Source: Limimaricola variabilis (GTDB taxonomy: Bacteria > Pseudomonadota > Alphaproteobacteria > Rhodobacterales > Rhodobacteraceae). From it: DNA of 64,000 nucleotides. Location of the stretch: contig NZ_JACIBX010000005.1 of assembly GCF_014195545.1 (NCBI RefSeq), forward strand, positions 62,001-126,000. Reading direction: 5' to 3'. The notes under the pieces were generated by a model. It did not search any database. It was not told the origin of the DNA and was given only the letters and a program-made list of their open reading frames with translations. The position numbers were made by a program, and so were the translations under genes. Every line of letters begins with the position of its first letter. The stretch's first letter is position 1. Below, in pieces: positions 7,827-17,883 of this stretch.

Positions 7827-9338
7827 GTGAACGCCAAGACCAACTTCAAGTCACCATTCCGCGCCGTCTCGGTGCTGGCCCTGGGCGCCGCGCTGGGGCT
7901 GGGTCAGGTGGCCCCGCTCGCGGCCCAGGACACCGCCGTCACCCCGGAAGCCGAGCCGCGGACCACCGCCGACGCGCCGGACGCGACGCGTCCGTTGACC
8001 TTCGCCGATCTGGCCGAGCAGGTCAGCCCGGCCGTGGTCAACATCACCACCTCGACCATGGTCTCGGCGCCGACCGGGCCGCAGGGCATGGTCCCCGAGG
8101 GCTCGCCCTTCGAGGAGTTCTTCCGCGACTTCCAGGAGCGTGGCGACAGCGCGCCGCGTCGCTCCTCGGCGCTCGGCTCGGGCTTCGTGATTTCGGCCGA
8201 CGGCTATGTCGTGACCAACAACCACGTGATCGAGGGCGCCGACGAGATCAACATCGAGTTCTTCTCGGGCAAGGTGCTCGAGGCCGAAGTGGTGGGCACC
8301 GACGCCTCGACCGACATCGCCCTGCTCAAGGTCGAGGGCGATGAGCTGCCCTATGTCGAGTTCGGCGACAGCACCGCGGAGGGGGCTCGCGTCGGCGATT
8401 GGGTCATGGCCATGGGCAACCCGCTGGGGCAGGGCTTCTCGGTCTCGGCCGGTATCGTCTCGGCCCGCGGCCGCGCGCTGTCGGGGACCTATGACGACTA
8501 CATCCAGACCGACGCGGCGATCAACCGCGGCAACTCGGGTGGCCCGCTGTTCAACATGTCCGGCGAAGTGATCGGCGTGAACACCGCGATCCTGTCGCCC
8601 AATGGCGGCTCGATCGGCATCGGCTTCGCCATGTCCTCCGACGTGGTGACCGAGGTGGTCGACCAGCTGCGCGAGTATGGCGAGACCCGGCGCGGCTGGC
8701 TCGGCGTGCGGATCCAGGACGTGACCCCCGACATGGTCGAGGCGATCGAGGGGCTGGAAGGCGCCGCCGGTGCGCTGGTCACCGACGTGCCCGAGGGCCC
8801 GGCGATGGAGGCCGGCATGGAAGCGGGCGACGTGATCGTCAACTTCGACGGCAAGGAGGTTCCGGACACCCGTGACCTCGTGCGCATGGTCGGCCGCGCC
8901 CCGGTGGGCGAGGCGGTGCCGGTGACGGTGCTGCGCAACGGCGAGACGGTCGAGCTCACCGTGACGTTGGGCCGCCGCGAGGATGCCGAGGCCGCGGTAC
9001 CGGCATCGGCCAATGGTTCGGGCGACGCCGCCGAGACCGAGATGTTCGGCCTGAACCTGTCGGAGTTGACGCCCGAACTGCGCCAGCAGCTCGAGCTGGC
9101 CGAGGACGCCGAAGGTCTGGTCGTGACCGACGTGGATCCGGCTTCTGATGCCGCTGAAAAGGGTATCGCCGCGGGTGACGTGATCACCGAGGCCGGCCAG
9201 CAGCCGGTCGCCTCGATCGCCGATTTCGAGGCCCGCGTCGAAGAAGCCCGCGAAGCTGGGCGCAAGTCGCTGCTGCTGCTGGTGCGTCGCGCCGGCGATC
9301 CGCGCTTCGTGGCGCTGGGGCTCGGCGAGACCGAGTGA
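7827..9338 (+). CDS. degP: Periplasmic Do/DegP-type serine protease (HtrA family)
   Basis: The 503-residue protein has a signal peptide (KSPFRAVSVLALGAALGLGQ, cleavage probably after LAA), a trypsin-like domain with catalytic His133 (TNNHVIEG), Asp163 (STDIALLKV) and Ser237 (GNSGGPLF), then two PDZ domains (about 290-375 and 410-500). It degrades or refolds misfolded envelope proteins. The start is chosen at GTG 7827, 7 nt after an AGGAG; a GTG at 7821 is too close to that site and the longer frame from 7734 has no signal peptide at its end. The location behind hflKC forms an envelope quality-control block. A heat-shock-like promoter precedes it and a terminator follows. Confidence 0.95.
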   Translation: MNAKTNFKSPFRAVSVLALGAALGLGQVAPLAAQDTAVTPEAEPRTTADAPDATRPLTFADLAEQVSPAVVNITTSTMVSAPTGPQGMVPEGSPFEEFFRDFQERGDSAPRRSSALGSGFVISADGYVVTNNHVIEGADEINIEFFSGKVLEAEVVGTDASTDIALLKVEGDELPYVEFGDSTAEGARVGDWVMAMGNPLGQGFSVSAGIVSARGRALSGTYDDYIQTDAAINRGNSGGPLFNMSGEVIGVNTAILSPNGGSIGIGFAMSSDVVTEVVDQLREYGETRRGWLGVRIQDVTPDMVEAIEGLEGAAGALVTDVPEGPAMEAGMEAGDVIVNFDGKEVPDTRDLVRMVGRAPVGEAVPVTVLRNGETVELTVTLGRREDAEAAVPASANGSGDAAETEMFGLNLSELTPELRQQLELAEDAEGLVVTDVDPASDAAEKGIAAGDVITEAGQQPVASIADFEARVEEAREAGRKSLLLLVRRAGDPRFVALGLGETE

Positions 9339-9361
9339 TCTCCGTTGCAAAAGCAGCAACG

Positions 9362-9387
9362 AAAGGGCGCCTTCGGGCGCCCTTTTT
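9362..9387 (+). terminator. Rho-independent terminator after degP
   Basis: Perfect 10-bp stem AAAGGGCGCC / GGCGCCCTTT with a TTCG tetraloop, followed by T residues. The A-run on the other side lets it also serve the convergent minus-strand gene ending at 9393. Confidence 0.9.
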
Positions 9388-9392
9388 CGTGC

Positions 9393-9878
9393 TCAGCGCC
9401 GGTTCATGATCTCGAGCTGTTCGGGCGTCAGCGCGACGATGCCGAGCCGCTGCGCCGAGGCCAGCGACAGCACCGGGCTGTCGGGGCCGCCGGTGGCCCG
9501 CTGGAAGGCGCGCACCGCGTCGAAACTGCGTTGATCCAGTTGCCCGGTCACCGGGCCGGGATGGAAGCCGCGCGTCACCAGCGCGCGTTGCAGCGTCTCG
9601 ACGAAGCTGGGCGTGAAGGCGGGCGGGCAGAGCGTCTCGAACGCGACCTCGCGGCGCTCCTGAACGATTCGCTGTCGCGTCACGCTGCGATAGCGGGCCG
9701 GGCCGTCTCCCGGCTCGCGCAGCTGTTCCTGTACTGTCTCGAGAACGGCGGGGGTGATGTCGCGGCCATAGCAGCGCCCATTCTCGCGGGTCTCGATCTC
9801 GGCCGCCATGAAGGCCGGCACCTGTGGCAGGGTGACGGCGCAGGCGGCGAGGGGGAGGGCGAGGAGCAGGCGGAACAT
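9393..9878 (-). CDS. Peptidoglycan-binding-like lipoprotein
   Basis: The 161-residue product starts with a very short lipoprotein signal (MFRLLLALPLAAC, lipobox LAAC with Cys13). Near the C-terminus is a PG_binding_1-like repeat: VETLQRALVTRGFHPGPVTGQLDQRSFDAVRAFQRATG. It therefore probably sits in the outer membrane or periplasm touching murein. The central part (NGRCYGRDITPAVLETVQEQLRE, then CPPAFTPSFVETL) with two cysteines resembles nothing I can name. The start at 9878 is chosen because the lipobox begins there; the open frame extends to 10022 without signal features. It shares a bidirectional terminator with degP. Confidence 0.78.
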   Translation of the reverse strand: MFRLLLALPLAACAVTLPQVPAFMAAEIETRENGRCYGRDITPAVLETVQEQLREPGDGPARYRSVTRQRIVQERREVAFETLCPPAFTPSFVETLQRALVTRGFHPGPVTGQLDQRSFDAVRAFQRATGGPDSPVLSLASAQRLGIVALTPEQLEIMNRR

Positions 9879-10033
9879 CGGGCACCGGGATGGTTGTCGG
9901 GCCGACCCTAGACCGCGCGGGCCGCTGCCGGAAGCCGCCGGGCGCGGCAGCGGCGGCGCGTGGCGCGCGTGCCGCAACACATCTGGCGGAGCGGCGCCTC
10001 GCGGCTCTGGCGGGCGCGCCATCGCTCGCCTAG

Positions 10034-10389
<356 letters not shown>

Positions 10390-10390
<1 letters not shown>

Positions 10391-11091
10391 TGCAGCAGGC
10401 TCTGGCAGGGCTACTTCTGGGCGCGGCGCTGGCCGGTCCCGCGGCGGCGCAGGGGCTGGCCGAGGCGCGATTCGCCGAACCGACCACGCGCTATGCGCAT
10501 GGCGTGTTCGGCGAGACCGAGGAGTGGGGCGCGCTAGAGATGGTGACCCCGGACGGCGCGACGCGCGTCGTCCGCCTGCCGGAGCACCGGGTGTTCGAGG
10601 ATCTCGCGCCGCGCCTCGCGGATGTCGACGGCGATGGCGGGCTGGATGCCGTGGTGGTGGAGACCGACACGGCGCAGGGGGCGCGGCTTTCGGTCTACGG
10701 TCCCGAGGGGCTCATTGCCGCCACGCCGTTCATCGGCACGCCGCATCGCTGGCTCGCCCCCATGCCGCCCGCCGATCTCGATGGCGACGGCCGGGTCGAG
10801 CTGGCCTATGTCGACCGACCGCATCTGGCGCGGGTGCTGCGGGTCTGGCGGATGCAGGATGGCGTGCTCAAGCAGGTCGCCGCGCTCGAGGGGCTGACCA
10901 ATCACCGATTCGGCGTGCCCCGGATCGAGGGCGGTATCCGCGATTGCGGCGAAGGGACCGAACTGGTTCTCGCCGATGCGGGATGGCAAAGGGCGATGGC
11001 GGTGCGCCTGATCGATGGTGCGCTCACCGCGCGCGAGATCGGCCCGCTGGAGCCCGAAGGCTTCGGGCCGGCGCTGGACTGCGCGCGCTAG
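10390..11091 (+). CDS. Secreted VCBS/FG-GAP repeat protein
   Basis: The 233-residue protein has a cleavable signal (QQALAGLLLGAALAGPAAAQG) and at least two calcium-type FG-GAP/VCBS motifs: LADVDGDGGLDAVVVET and PADLDGDGRVELAYVDR. Their D-x-D-G-D-G cores are integrin-type Ca2+ loops on a beta-propeller. Only a few blades are present, so it may be a partial propeller or may oligomerise. It is predicted periplasmic. The start overlaps the ferredoxin stop and the end overlaps the cobS stop by 4 bp on the other strand. Substrate is unknown. Confidence 0.8.
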
Positions 11092-11798
11092 ACCAGCGCC
11101 GCGAGGCCGAGCAGCACCGCGATCTCGGCCATCTGCTGGGTCGCGCCGAGCACGTCGCCGGTCTGCCCGCCGATCTTGGTCTTGGCGATGCAGCTGCAGG
11201 CCAGCGCCGCCATTGCCGCGAGCGGGAGAGCGACCAGCAGGCCCCAGCCGGCAAAGGGCAGGGCCAGCAGCGCCGCCAAGCCGAAGGCGAGGCCGGTGGC
11301 GCGCATCGAGGGGCGTCCGGCCAGACGCGCCAGCCCGTCCTCGCGCGCATGCGGCAGCCAGTGCATTGGCCAGATCATCGCCGCGCGGCTCAGCACGGCA
11401 GCGGCCACCAGCCCCAGCGGGCCCGCGACCACGAGCGTCGACCAGCGCAACAGCAGCGTCAGCCCGATCCCGAGCACGCCGTAGCTGCCGACCCGGCTGT
11501 CGCGCATGATCTCGAGCCGACCGGCCCGCTCGAACCCGCCCCACAGCCCGTCGGCGCAATCGGCCAGCCCGTCCTCGTGCAGACCGCCGGTCAGCAGCAC
11601 CTGCGCCGCCAGCGCCAGCGCCGCGGCCGGTCCCGTCGGCAGCCCCACGGCCAGCGCCAGCCAGTAGAGCGCCGCCGCGAGCCCGCCCACCGCCAGCCCC
11701 GCCAGCCCGAACGCCCACACCCCTTCGGGCCGGAGCGGCGCCGGCTGCACGGGGAAGCGGGTCAGCAGGCCTAGGGCTGCACGCAGGGGCAGGAGCAT
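11088..11798 (-). CDS. cobS: Adenosylcobinamide-GDP ribazoletransferase (cobalamin synthase)
   Basis: The 236-residue integral membrane protein begins [18 protein letters not shown] and has the family motif [27 protein letters not shown] (metal-binding acidic cluster) followed by several hydrophobic helices. It joins adenosylcobinamide-GDP to alpha-ribazole phosphate, the last assembly step of B12. ATG at 11798 has AAGAGG about 8 nt upstream, preferred over the frame reaching 11828. It is divergent from cobT with 71 bp between, too short for a cobalamin riboswitch. Confidence 0.95.
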   Translation of the reverse strand: MLLPLRAALGLLTRFPVQPAPLRPEGVWAFGLAGLAVGGLAAALYWLALAVGLPTGPAAALALAAQVLLTGGLHEDGLADCADGLWGGFERAGRLEIMRDSRVGSYGVLGIGLTLLLRWSTLVVAGPLGLVAAAVLSRAAMIWPMHWLPHAREDGLARLAGRPSMRATGLAFGLAALLALPFAGWGLLVALPLAAMAALACSCIAKTKIGGQTGDVLGATQQMAEIAVLLGLAALV

Positions 11799-11869
11799 CG
11801 GGAACCTCTTTCCAAACTTCGCCGACACCGGTTAGGCACGGACAAACCGGGATGCAACGAGGATGCCGC

Positions 11870-12883
11870 ATGACCGCCCCTTTCGACGACCTGTCCACCT
11901 TCCGCGTCCTGCTGGCCGAACGGCCCGGTCCCGATACCGCGGCGATCGCCGCGGCAGAGGCGCGTGACGCCCAATTGACCAAGCCCGCCGGGGCGCTAGG
12001 GCGGCTCGAGGAGCTGGCGATCTGGTATGCCGGCTGGCGCGGCGATGCCCGGCCCCGCATGGAGCGGCCGCAGGTTGCGGTCTTCGCCGGCAATCACGGC
12101 GTCGTGGCGCGCGGCGTCTCGGCCTTTCCGGCAGCGGTGACCGCGCAGATGGTCGGCAATTTCGAGGCCGGCGGCGCGGCGGTGAACCAACTCGCCCAAG
12201 CCTTCGGCGCGCGCATGACCGCCCATCCCATCGACCTCGACCGGCCGACCGGCGATTTCGTCGAGGGCCCGGCGATGAGCGAGGCCGAGCTGGTGGACGC
12301 GCTGGCCATCGGCTGGAACGCGGTCGATCCCGAGGCCGACCTCTTCGTCGCGGGCGAGATGGGGATCGGCAATACCTGTTCGGCCGCGGCGATCGCTCAT
12401 GCGCTCGAAGGGGGCCGGGCCGAGGACTGGACCGGCCGGGGCACGGGGGTTGACGATGCCGGTCTCGCGCGCAAGACCGAGGCCGTGGCGCAGGGCGTGG
12501 CCCGGATCGCCGGTGAGAAGGACCCGCTGGAGGTGCTCCGCCAGCTGGGCGGGCGCGAGATCGCGGCGATGGCAGGCGCGATCCTGGCCGCGCGGCATCA
12601 CCGCATCCCGGTGATCCTCGACGGCTTCATCTGTTGCGCCGCCGCGCTGGTGCTGCACCGTGCCGCGCCCGGGGCGCTCGACCACGCCGTGGCCGGGCAC
12701 CAGGGCGCCGAGGCGGCACATGCGCGCCTGATCGATGCGCTGGGCAAGAGCCCCTTGCTCTCGCTCGGGCTTCGGCTCGGCGAGGCGTCGGGCGCGACGC
12801 TGGCGATCGGCGTGCTCAAGGGCGCGATCGCCTGCCATTCCGGCATGGCGAGCTTTGCCGAGGCCGGGGTCAGCGACGGCTGA
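11870..12883 (+). CDS. cobT: Nicotinate-nucleotide--dimethylbenzimidazole phosphoribosyltransferase
   Basis: The 337-residue enzyme has [18 protein letters not shown], the substrate-loop motif [15 protein letters not shown], and [30 protein letters not shown] near the C-terminus with the region of the catalytic glutamate. It makes alpha-ribazole 5'-phosphate from nicotinate mononucleotide and dimethylbenzimidazole, the lower ligand precursor used by CobS. Start ATG 11870 follows an ACGAGGA sequence. The pair cobS/cobT is divergent, so both face a shared 71-bp promoter zone. Confidence 0.96.
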   Translation: MTAPFDDLSTFRVLLAERPGPDTAAIAAAEARDAQLTKPAGALGRLEELAIWYAGWRGDARPRMERPQVAVFAGNHGVVARGVSAFPAAVTAQMVGNFEAGGAAVNQLAQAFGARMTAHPIDLDRPTGDFVEGPAMSEAELVDALAIGWNAVDPEADLFVAGEMGIGNTCSAAAIAHALEGGRAEDWTGRGTGVDDAGLARKTEAVAQGVARIAGEKDPLEVLRQLGGREIAAMAGAILAARHHRIPVILDGFICCAAALVLHRAAPGALDHAVAGHQGAEAAHARLIDALGKSPLLSLGLRLGEASGATLAIGVLKGAIACHSGMASFAEAGVSDG

Positions 12884-14800
12884 TCAGCTGCGATCCTTGC
12901 TGCGGTAGCCCACGACGTCGCCGGTCTCGGCGGCGTCGCCCTGCGGGTGCAGCCGCTCGAGGATCATGGTCTCCAGATCCTTGTTCAACTCACGCGCGCG
13001 TTTCACGTATTCCGCGTTCTGCGCGACCGGGATGCCGGGCTTCCACAGCTGCGCCAGTTCGCGCACCCCGGCCCGGTCCTGCTGGTAGAAGGCGATCTCG
13101 ATCTCCGAGGCCTCGAATTTCGACAGGCCGATATTCTCGAGCACATAGCGCCCGGCCCGCAGGCTCGAATCGAACATCTCCCGGACGATGTCGTTCGCGC
13201 CCGCCTGGAACAGCTGGTAGACATGCTCGCGGTCGAAGGCCCGGGCGACGATGTGCAGGTCCGGTCGTTGCGCGCGGGCGTGGCGGACGAGCTTGAGCGC
13301 GGCATGCCGGTCGTCGAGCGCCACCACCAGCACCTTCGCCGTCTCCAGCCCGGCGGCATGGAGGATATCCGGCCGGGTCGGGTCCCCGAAGAAGCCGGAG
13401 AAGCCGAAACGACGCATCGTGTCGACCATCTCCATGTCGTGGTCGAGCACCACCGTGTCGATGCCCGCGCCTTGTACCAGACGGCTCACCACCTGCCCGA
13501 AGCGGCCGATCCCAGCGATGATCACCGGCGCCTTGCGGTCGATTTCGTCCGGGTCGAGATCTGGTGCCTTCTCGGCGCGTTTGACGAGCTGTTCGTAGAG
13601 GATGAAAAGCAGCGGCGTGACCAGCATCGACAGGCCGATCACCAGCCGGATAACTTCGGCCTCGGATTGCGCCAGGACGCCCTGTTGCAGCGAGAAAGAC
13701 GACAGCACGAAGCCGAACTCGCCCGCCTGCGCGAGCGCCAGTGTGAATAGCCAGCGGTCGCGCGTGTGCATTCGCGCCAGCCGTGCCAGCAGGTAGAGCA
13801 CCCCGCCCTTGATCGTGATCACGCCCAGAGTGAGCGCCACGATCCGCATCGGGCTGTCTAGGAGCACGCCGAAGTCGATGCCGGCACCCACGGTGATGAA
13901 GAACAGCCCCAGTAGCAGGCCCTTGAACGGCTCGAGGTCGCTCTCCAACTCGTGGCGGAACTCGGAGTTGGCGAGCACCACCCCGGCGAGGAAGGTTCCC
14001 AGCGCGGGCGAGAGGCCGACGAGCTCCATCAGCACCGCGATCGACACCACCATCAACAGGCCCAGCGCGGTATAGAGCTCGCGCAGCCGAGCATGGTGGA
14101 TGTAGCGGAAGACCGGGCGGGTCAGGTAGATGCCGGCCAGCACGACCACGGCCACCGCGCCCAGCGTCACCAGCGTCACCGCCCAGCCGGGCAGGTTCTC
14201 GATCAGCGTGCGCGCCGCCTCGACCTCCTTGACGCCGGGCGCGTCTGGGTTGGCCGGGGTCTCGTGGCCGTTCCCGCCGCCATGTGTCGACAGCGCCAGC
14301 AGGGGCAGCAGCGCCAACATCGGGATCACGGCGATGTCCTGGGTGAGCAGGACCGAGAACACCGACCGCCCGCCCTGGGTCTGTACCAGCCCCTTCTCCG
14401 AGAGGGTCTGCAGAACGATGGCGGTGGAGGAGAGCGCGAAGATCAGCCCCGTGGCCAGCGCGACGCGCGGATCGAGCCCGAGCAGGCTGCCGGCGGCAAA
14501 CAGAGCGCCGGTGGTCACCACCACCTGCACGCCGCCTAGACCGATCAGCCGTTGTCGCATGTTCCACAGGGCGCGGGGCTCCAGCTCCAGCCCGATCAGG
14601 AACAGCATCATGACCACGCCGAACTCGGCGAAATGCTGGAGATCCTCGGTTTCGGCCCCGACCAGCCCGGTGGCCGGGCCGATGATGATCCCGGCGGCGA
14701 GGTAGCCCAGCACCGAACCGAGGCCGAGCCGCGCGGCGAGCGGCACGGCCAGCACCGCCGCGCCCAGATAGATCGTGGCCTGAAAGAGAAATCCCTGCAT
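12884..14800 (-). CDS. CPA2-family K+/H+ antiporter with TrkA-N domain (KefB/KefC-like)
   Basis: The 638-residue protein has about 12-13 membrane helices in the first 400 residues (YLAAGIIIGPATGLVGAE, VVMMLFLIGLELEPRALWNMR, FALSSTAIVLQTL) and a cytosolic Rossmann domain with IIAGIGRFGQVVSRLVQ that binds NAD(H). This is the Kef architecture: K+ efflux coupled to H+ entry, often gated by glutathione adducts of electrophiles, which would suit the GST and glutathione reductase genes nearby. A hydrophilic loop (HGGGNGHETPANPDAPGVKE) interrupts the transport domain. The symbol is left empty because KefB and KefC cannot be separated here. Confidence 0.9.
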   Translation of the reverse strand: MQGFLFQATIYLGAAVLAVPLAARLGLGSVLGYLAAGIIIGPATGLVGAETEDLQHFAEFGVVMMLFLIGLELEPRALWNMRQRLIGLGGVQVVVTTGALFAAGSLLGLDPRVALATGLIFALSSTAIVLQTLSEKGLVQTQGGRSVFSVLLTQDIAVIPMLALLPLLALSTHGGGNGHETPANPDAPGVKEVEAARTLIENLPGWAVTLVTLGAVAVVVLAGIYLTRPVFRYIHHARLRELYTALGLLMVVSIAVLMELVGLSPALGTFLAGVVLANSEFRHELESDLEPFKGLLLGLFFITVGAGIDFGVLLDSPMRIVALTLGVITIKGGVLYLLARLARMHTRDRWLFTLALAQAGEFGFVLSSFSLQQGVLAQSEAEVIRLVIGLSMLVTPLLFILYEQLVKRAEKAPDLDPDEIDRKAPVIIAGIGRFGQVVSRLVQGAGIDTVVLDHDMEMVDTMRRFGFSGFFGDPTRPDILHAAGLETAKVLVVALDDRHAALKLVRHARAQRPDLHIVARAFDREHVYQLFQAGANDIVREMFDSSLRAGRYVLENIGLSKFEASEIEIAFYQQDRAGVRELAQLWKPGIPVAQNAEYVKRARELNKDLETMILERLHPQGDAAETGDVVGYRSKDRS

Positions 14801-14846
14801 GCCCCAGCTATCGCCGCTGGGACAGGCGAAGGCAATGTGCGCGAGA

Positions 14847-17690
14847 TCAGTCGGGGATCTGCAGAACCAGCGTACGACCGCGTTTGACGTAGTTCAGGAC
14901 GTCGTCGCCGATCGCGGTGACGCGTCCGCCGTCGAGCGAGTCGCCGATGCCGACCCGCAGGTAACGGCCATTCGCCATCCGCACCAGCGCGCGGCGCGCG
15001 CCCGGCCGGCCATAGACGCCGATCAGGTTGATGTCGCGCAGGTTGATCGCGTCGTCGATGGTGGCAGCACGAGCGACGCCGCCCGGCACCGGGCCGTCCG
15101 GCGCGACGGTGGCGCTGGCCACCTCTTCGGGCTCCGTGGCGGCGGGGGCGGGGGCTGCTACGCGCGCGCGGCTCTGGGCGACGACCCGGTCGAAATTGCG
15201 CGGCCGGGAATCGGGGCGGCGCGCGGTCGGAACCGCCTGCGCCGTGGCATTGGCCAGCGGGTCGGGCGCATCGGCCATGAGAGAGGCCAGCGCGTCGGCG
15301 ACCGAGGCACGGGCCGGCGGCGCATCGGGGGTGCTGCTCACCGCCTCGGCCAAGGCCTCGGCCTGCGCGTCGGCGGCCTCGTCCACTTGCGCCTGGGCGT
15401 CGGGGGCCAGCCCCTCGGGGCGCAGCGGCGGGCGCGGCCCCTCATAGGCGGCCAGCGGCTCGGGTTCGAGATCCTCGGGGCGGCGGGTCGGCCGCAGGGC
15501 GTCGAGCGCCACGCCGCCGGGCGAAACCTCGGCCTGAGCCGCCTCGCCATCCTCCTCCGCGTCGGCCTCAGCCTCGGGGACGAGCGTGCCCGGGCGATTC
15601 GGCGGCACCACGGGGGGCGGACCCGCGTTCGGGGCCGGATCCTCCGGGCGGGACTCCGGGGTGACTTCCGGAACGAGGATCGTCAGCTGCTCGCCAGACT
15701 CTTCGTCGGTGCCAGTTTCGGATTCGGCTTCGGCTTCAGCCGGTTGCTCGGGCGCGACGGTGCCGGGGCGGTTCGGCGGCAGGATCTCGGGACGGCCACT
15801 AAAGACCGTCAGGCCCTGCGGCAGCACAGTCCCCTCGACCGTCGCGGCGATAAAGCCGCGCGCGTCGCGGTCGAAGACGCTGCCGGCGGGGGGCGGAACG
15901 CTCTGCGCCGGCAGACCCGCATCGGGCGAAGCGGCGGCGAGCCGTATCAGGGGCATGTCCCCGGTCAGCGCCTGATCGGCCAGTGCGGGGACCGGCGCCT
16001 CGAGCGTCTCGCCGCGCGGGGTCAGCGGCAGGCGCGGGGCCCGCAGCCAGACACCGGTCGCGGCATAGATCCGCTCGGCCTCGGCCGGGCTGATGGCTGC
16101 GGCCGAGACCGGCTCAGGCTCCGGATAGTCGTCGTAATTCGGCAGCTCCACCGGCTCGGGCATGGCGGACGCTTCGATTTCCTGCGTATCCGCGGTTTCC
16201 GGCGCAGCGGCGGCCGCGGGCTCGATCTCCACGACCGGAGAGGAATCGCGCAGGAGCCCGGCCTGCGGTGCCTCACCGCTGCCACGCAGCCACAGCCCGA
16301 CGAGCAACACGAGAATCAGCAACGCGGCCAGTCCGGCCATGAGCGCGCCACGACCCGGCCGGGTCTCCGGCTCGGAGCGGCGGGCGCCGAACACCGTCAT
16401 GCGCTCACGCTCACTGGCGCGGTCGACGCCACGGTTGGGTGCGGTCGCGGCCGCTGCCGGCGTCGCGGTTTTCAGCGCGGCACCGGCGGCGAGCGCCTGC
16501 GCCTCGGCGCCGTTCGGCGTTTCGGGCTCCTTGCGAGCGCTCGTTTCGGCCGGTGGGACGGCGGGCATCGCGGCTGGCGGCGCGCCCGGCCGGGGCATGG
16601 CAGGCGGCATGATCCGCTTCGCGGCCTCTGCCGCTTCCCGATCCGCCGATGGCACGGCCGGAACAGCCTCACCGCGCGGCGGCAAGGGCGGTGAGGCCGG
16701 GGGCGCGGCAGGACGCGGCTGATCGCCCGCCGGGGACGCAGTGCGGGGGGGCGCGACAGGGGACGGAGAAGCGAGCAGGGCGTCGTCTTCATCCTCGCCC
16801 GGCTCCGGTTCGGGCAGGGGTTGTGGCACCGGCTCCGGCGCTGGCTCAAGCTCTGACGCTGGCTCAGCCTCGATCGGTTCAGGGGCCCTGTCAGCCTCCG
16901 TCTCGTAAGTGGAGGACTGCTCGGCAGGCATGCCGTCGTCATCCGGCTGCGTTGCCGGGATATCTTCCTGAACGTCCGAGGGGCCCGCCTCCGGTTGGGG
17001 GGTCGATTCTGCGGGCGCCGCGACCGGTGCCTCGGTCATCTCAGGTTCAGGCTCAAGTTCCTGATCCGGCGCCTCGGCGGGGGCGCTGTCGGCCTGCTCC
17101 TCGACAGCCGGATCGGTCGGCAGCGGCTCGGTCGTCGGTTGCGGCGCGGGGACCGGCTCCGGTGCTTCGGCCAGCGCCACGGCGCGGGCCCGCACCGGCA
17201 CGGTGTCGCGCGCCACCGGCGCGCCCAGGCCCGGCACGCCACCGAAGAAGGGCTCGCCGGGGAAGTTCCCGTTCTCAGGCACGGCGGCGAAGGCAACCGG
17301 TGCCATCGCGTGCTCGCGCGCGAAGGCGAGCGCCTCGTCGAGGGTCTCGCGCGCCACGGCGGCGACATGAGTGCGCCCTTGGGTCACCACGAAATCGATC
17401 GCCAGCTCGTCGACGGTGTAGGGGGTCGCGCCCTCCAGCGCCTGCGCCACGGCTGCCGCGTCCTGCTCGCCCTCGAGTTCGAGATAGCGAATCTGATCCT
17501 CGGGAATCAGCAGCTTGGTGCGCATGCCTTCGGGCGCGCGGGCCAGGGCACGGGCCCGCAGCGCCGCCAGTTCGCCCGCGAGATCGGCGCTGTCGAGCGG
17601 CACGTCGCCGATGAGCGTCCAGCCCTCGGCGTCGCGATGCAGAAGTCTCAGGCCCTCTAGAGAGAGGGACAGGGCGAAATTGGGTGTCAT
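14847..17690 (-). CDS. Large single-pass protein with PilM/GspL-like N-terminus and PilP/GspC-like C-terminus
   Basis: The 947-residue protein has four parts. Residues 1 to about 165 form a folded domain (FALSLSLEGLRLLHRDAEGW, LLIPEDQIRYLELEGEQD, VDELAIDFVVTQGRTHVAAV) that resembles the actin-like PilM/GspL fold. A long Pro/Glu/Ala-rich linker follows. One membrane helix lies near residues 446-470 (LMAGLAALLILVLLVGLWLRG). After a second low-complexity linker with repeated PPNRPGT and RRPEDLEPE units, the last 75 residues (INLIGVYGRPGARRALVRMA, YLRVGIGDSLDGGRVTAIGD) match the PilP/GspC homology-region pattern. Start 17690 is chosen where the folded domain begins. No pilus genes are adjacent. 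Domain calls are from pattern memory and need structure prediction. Confidence 0.7.
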   Translation of the reverse strand: MTPNFALSLSLEGLRLLHRDAEGWTLIGDVPLDSADLAGELAALRARALARAPEGMRTKLLIPEDQIRYLELEGEQDAAAVAQALEGATPYTVDELAIDFVVTQGRTHVAAVARETLDEALAFAREHAMAPVAFAAVPENGNFPGEPFFGGVPGLGAPVARDTVPVRARAVALAEAPEPVPAPQPTTEPLPTDPAVEEQADSAPAEAPDQELEPEPEMTEAPVAAPAESTPQPEAGPSDVQEDIPATQPDDDGMPAEQSSTYETEADRAPEPIEAEPASELEPAPEPVPQPLPEPEPGEDEDDALLASPSPVAPPRTASPAGDQPRPAAPPASPPLPPRGEAVPAVPSADREAAEAAKRIMPPAMPRPGAPPAAMPAVPPAETSARKEPETPNGAEAQALAAGAALKTATPAAAATAPNRGVDRASERERMTVFGARRSEPETRPGRGALMAGLAALLILVLLVGLWLRGSGEAPQAGLLRDSSPVVEIEPAAAAAPETADTQEIEASAMPEPVELPNYDDYPEPEPVSAAAISPAEAERIYAATGVWLRAPRLPLTPRGETLEAPVPALADQALTGDMPLIRLAAASPDAGLPAQSVPPPAGSVFDRDARGFIAATVEGTVLPQGLTVFSGRPEILPPNRPGTVAPEQPAEAEAESETGTDEESGEQLTILVPEVTPESRPEDPAPNAGPPPVVPPNRPGTLVPEAEADAEEDGEAAQAEVSPGGVALDALRPTRRPEDLEPEPLAAYEGPRPPLRPEGLAPDAQAQVDEAADAQAEALAEAVSSTPDAPPARASVADALASLMADAPDPLANATAQAVPTARRPDSRPRNFDRVVAQSRARVAAPAPAATEPEEVASATVAPDGPVPGGVARAATIDDAINLRDINLIGVYGRPGARRALVRMANGRYLRVGIGDSLDGGRVTAIGDDVLNYVKRGRTLVLQIPD

Positions 17691-17883
17691 GCGATCGGCC
17701 TTAGCATCACTGGCGGGGTCCGGAAACAGACGCGCCTGACCGGCGACATTTTGCCGGCGGCTTTCCGCGTGCGCAACCCGCCACCCCGAGGTTGTGATCG
17801 TCGCATGGCTGCTCCTCTCTTGCGTCGCCCTCGTCGCGGGCGTTCCCTGCGACCCGAACGGAATGAAGACCAGGGAGGTCCCC

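Noticed and set aside
11799-11869. Cobalamin riboswitch between cobS and cobT
   Set aside because: The 71-bp gap is too short for the aptamer, and its conserved B12-box was not found.
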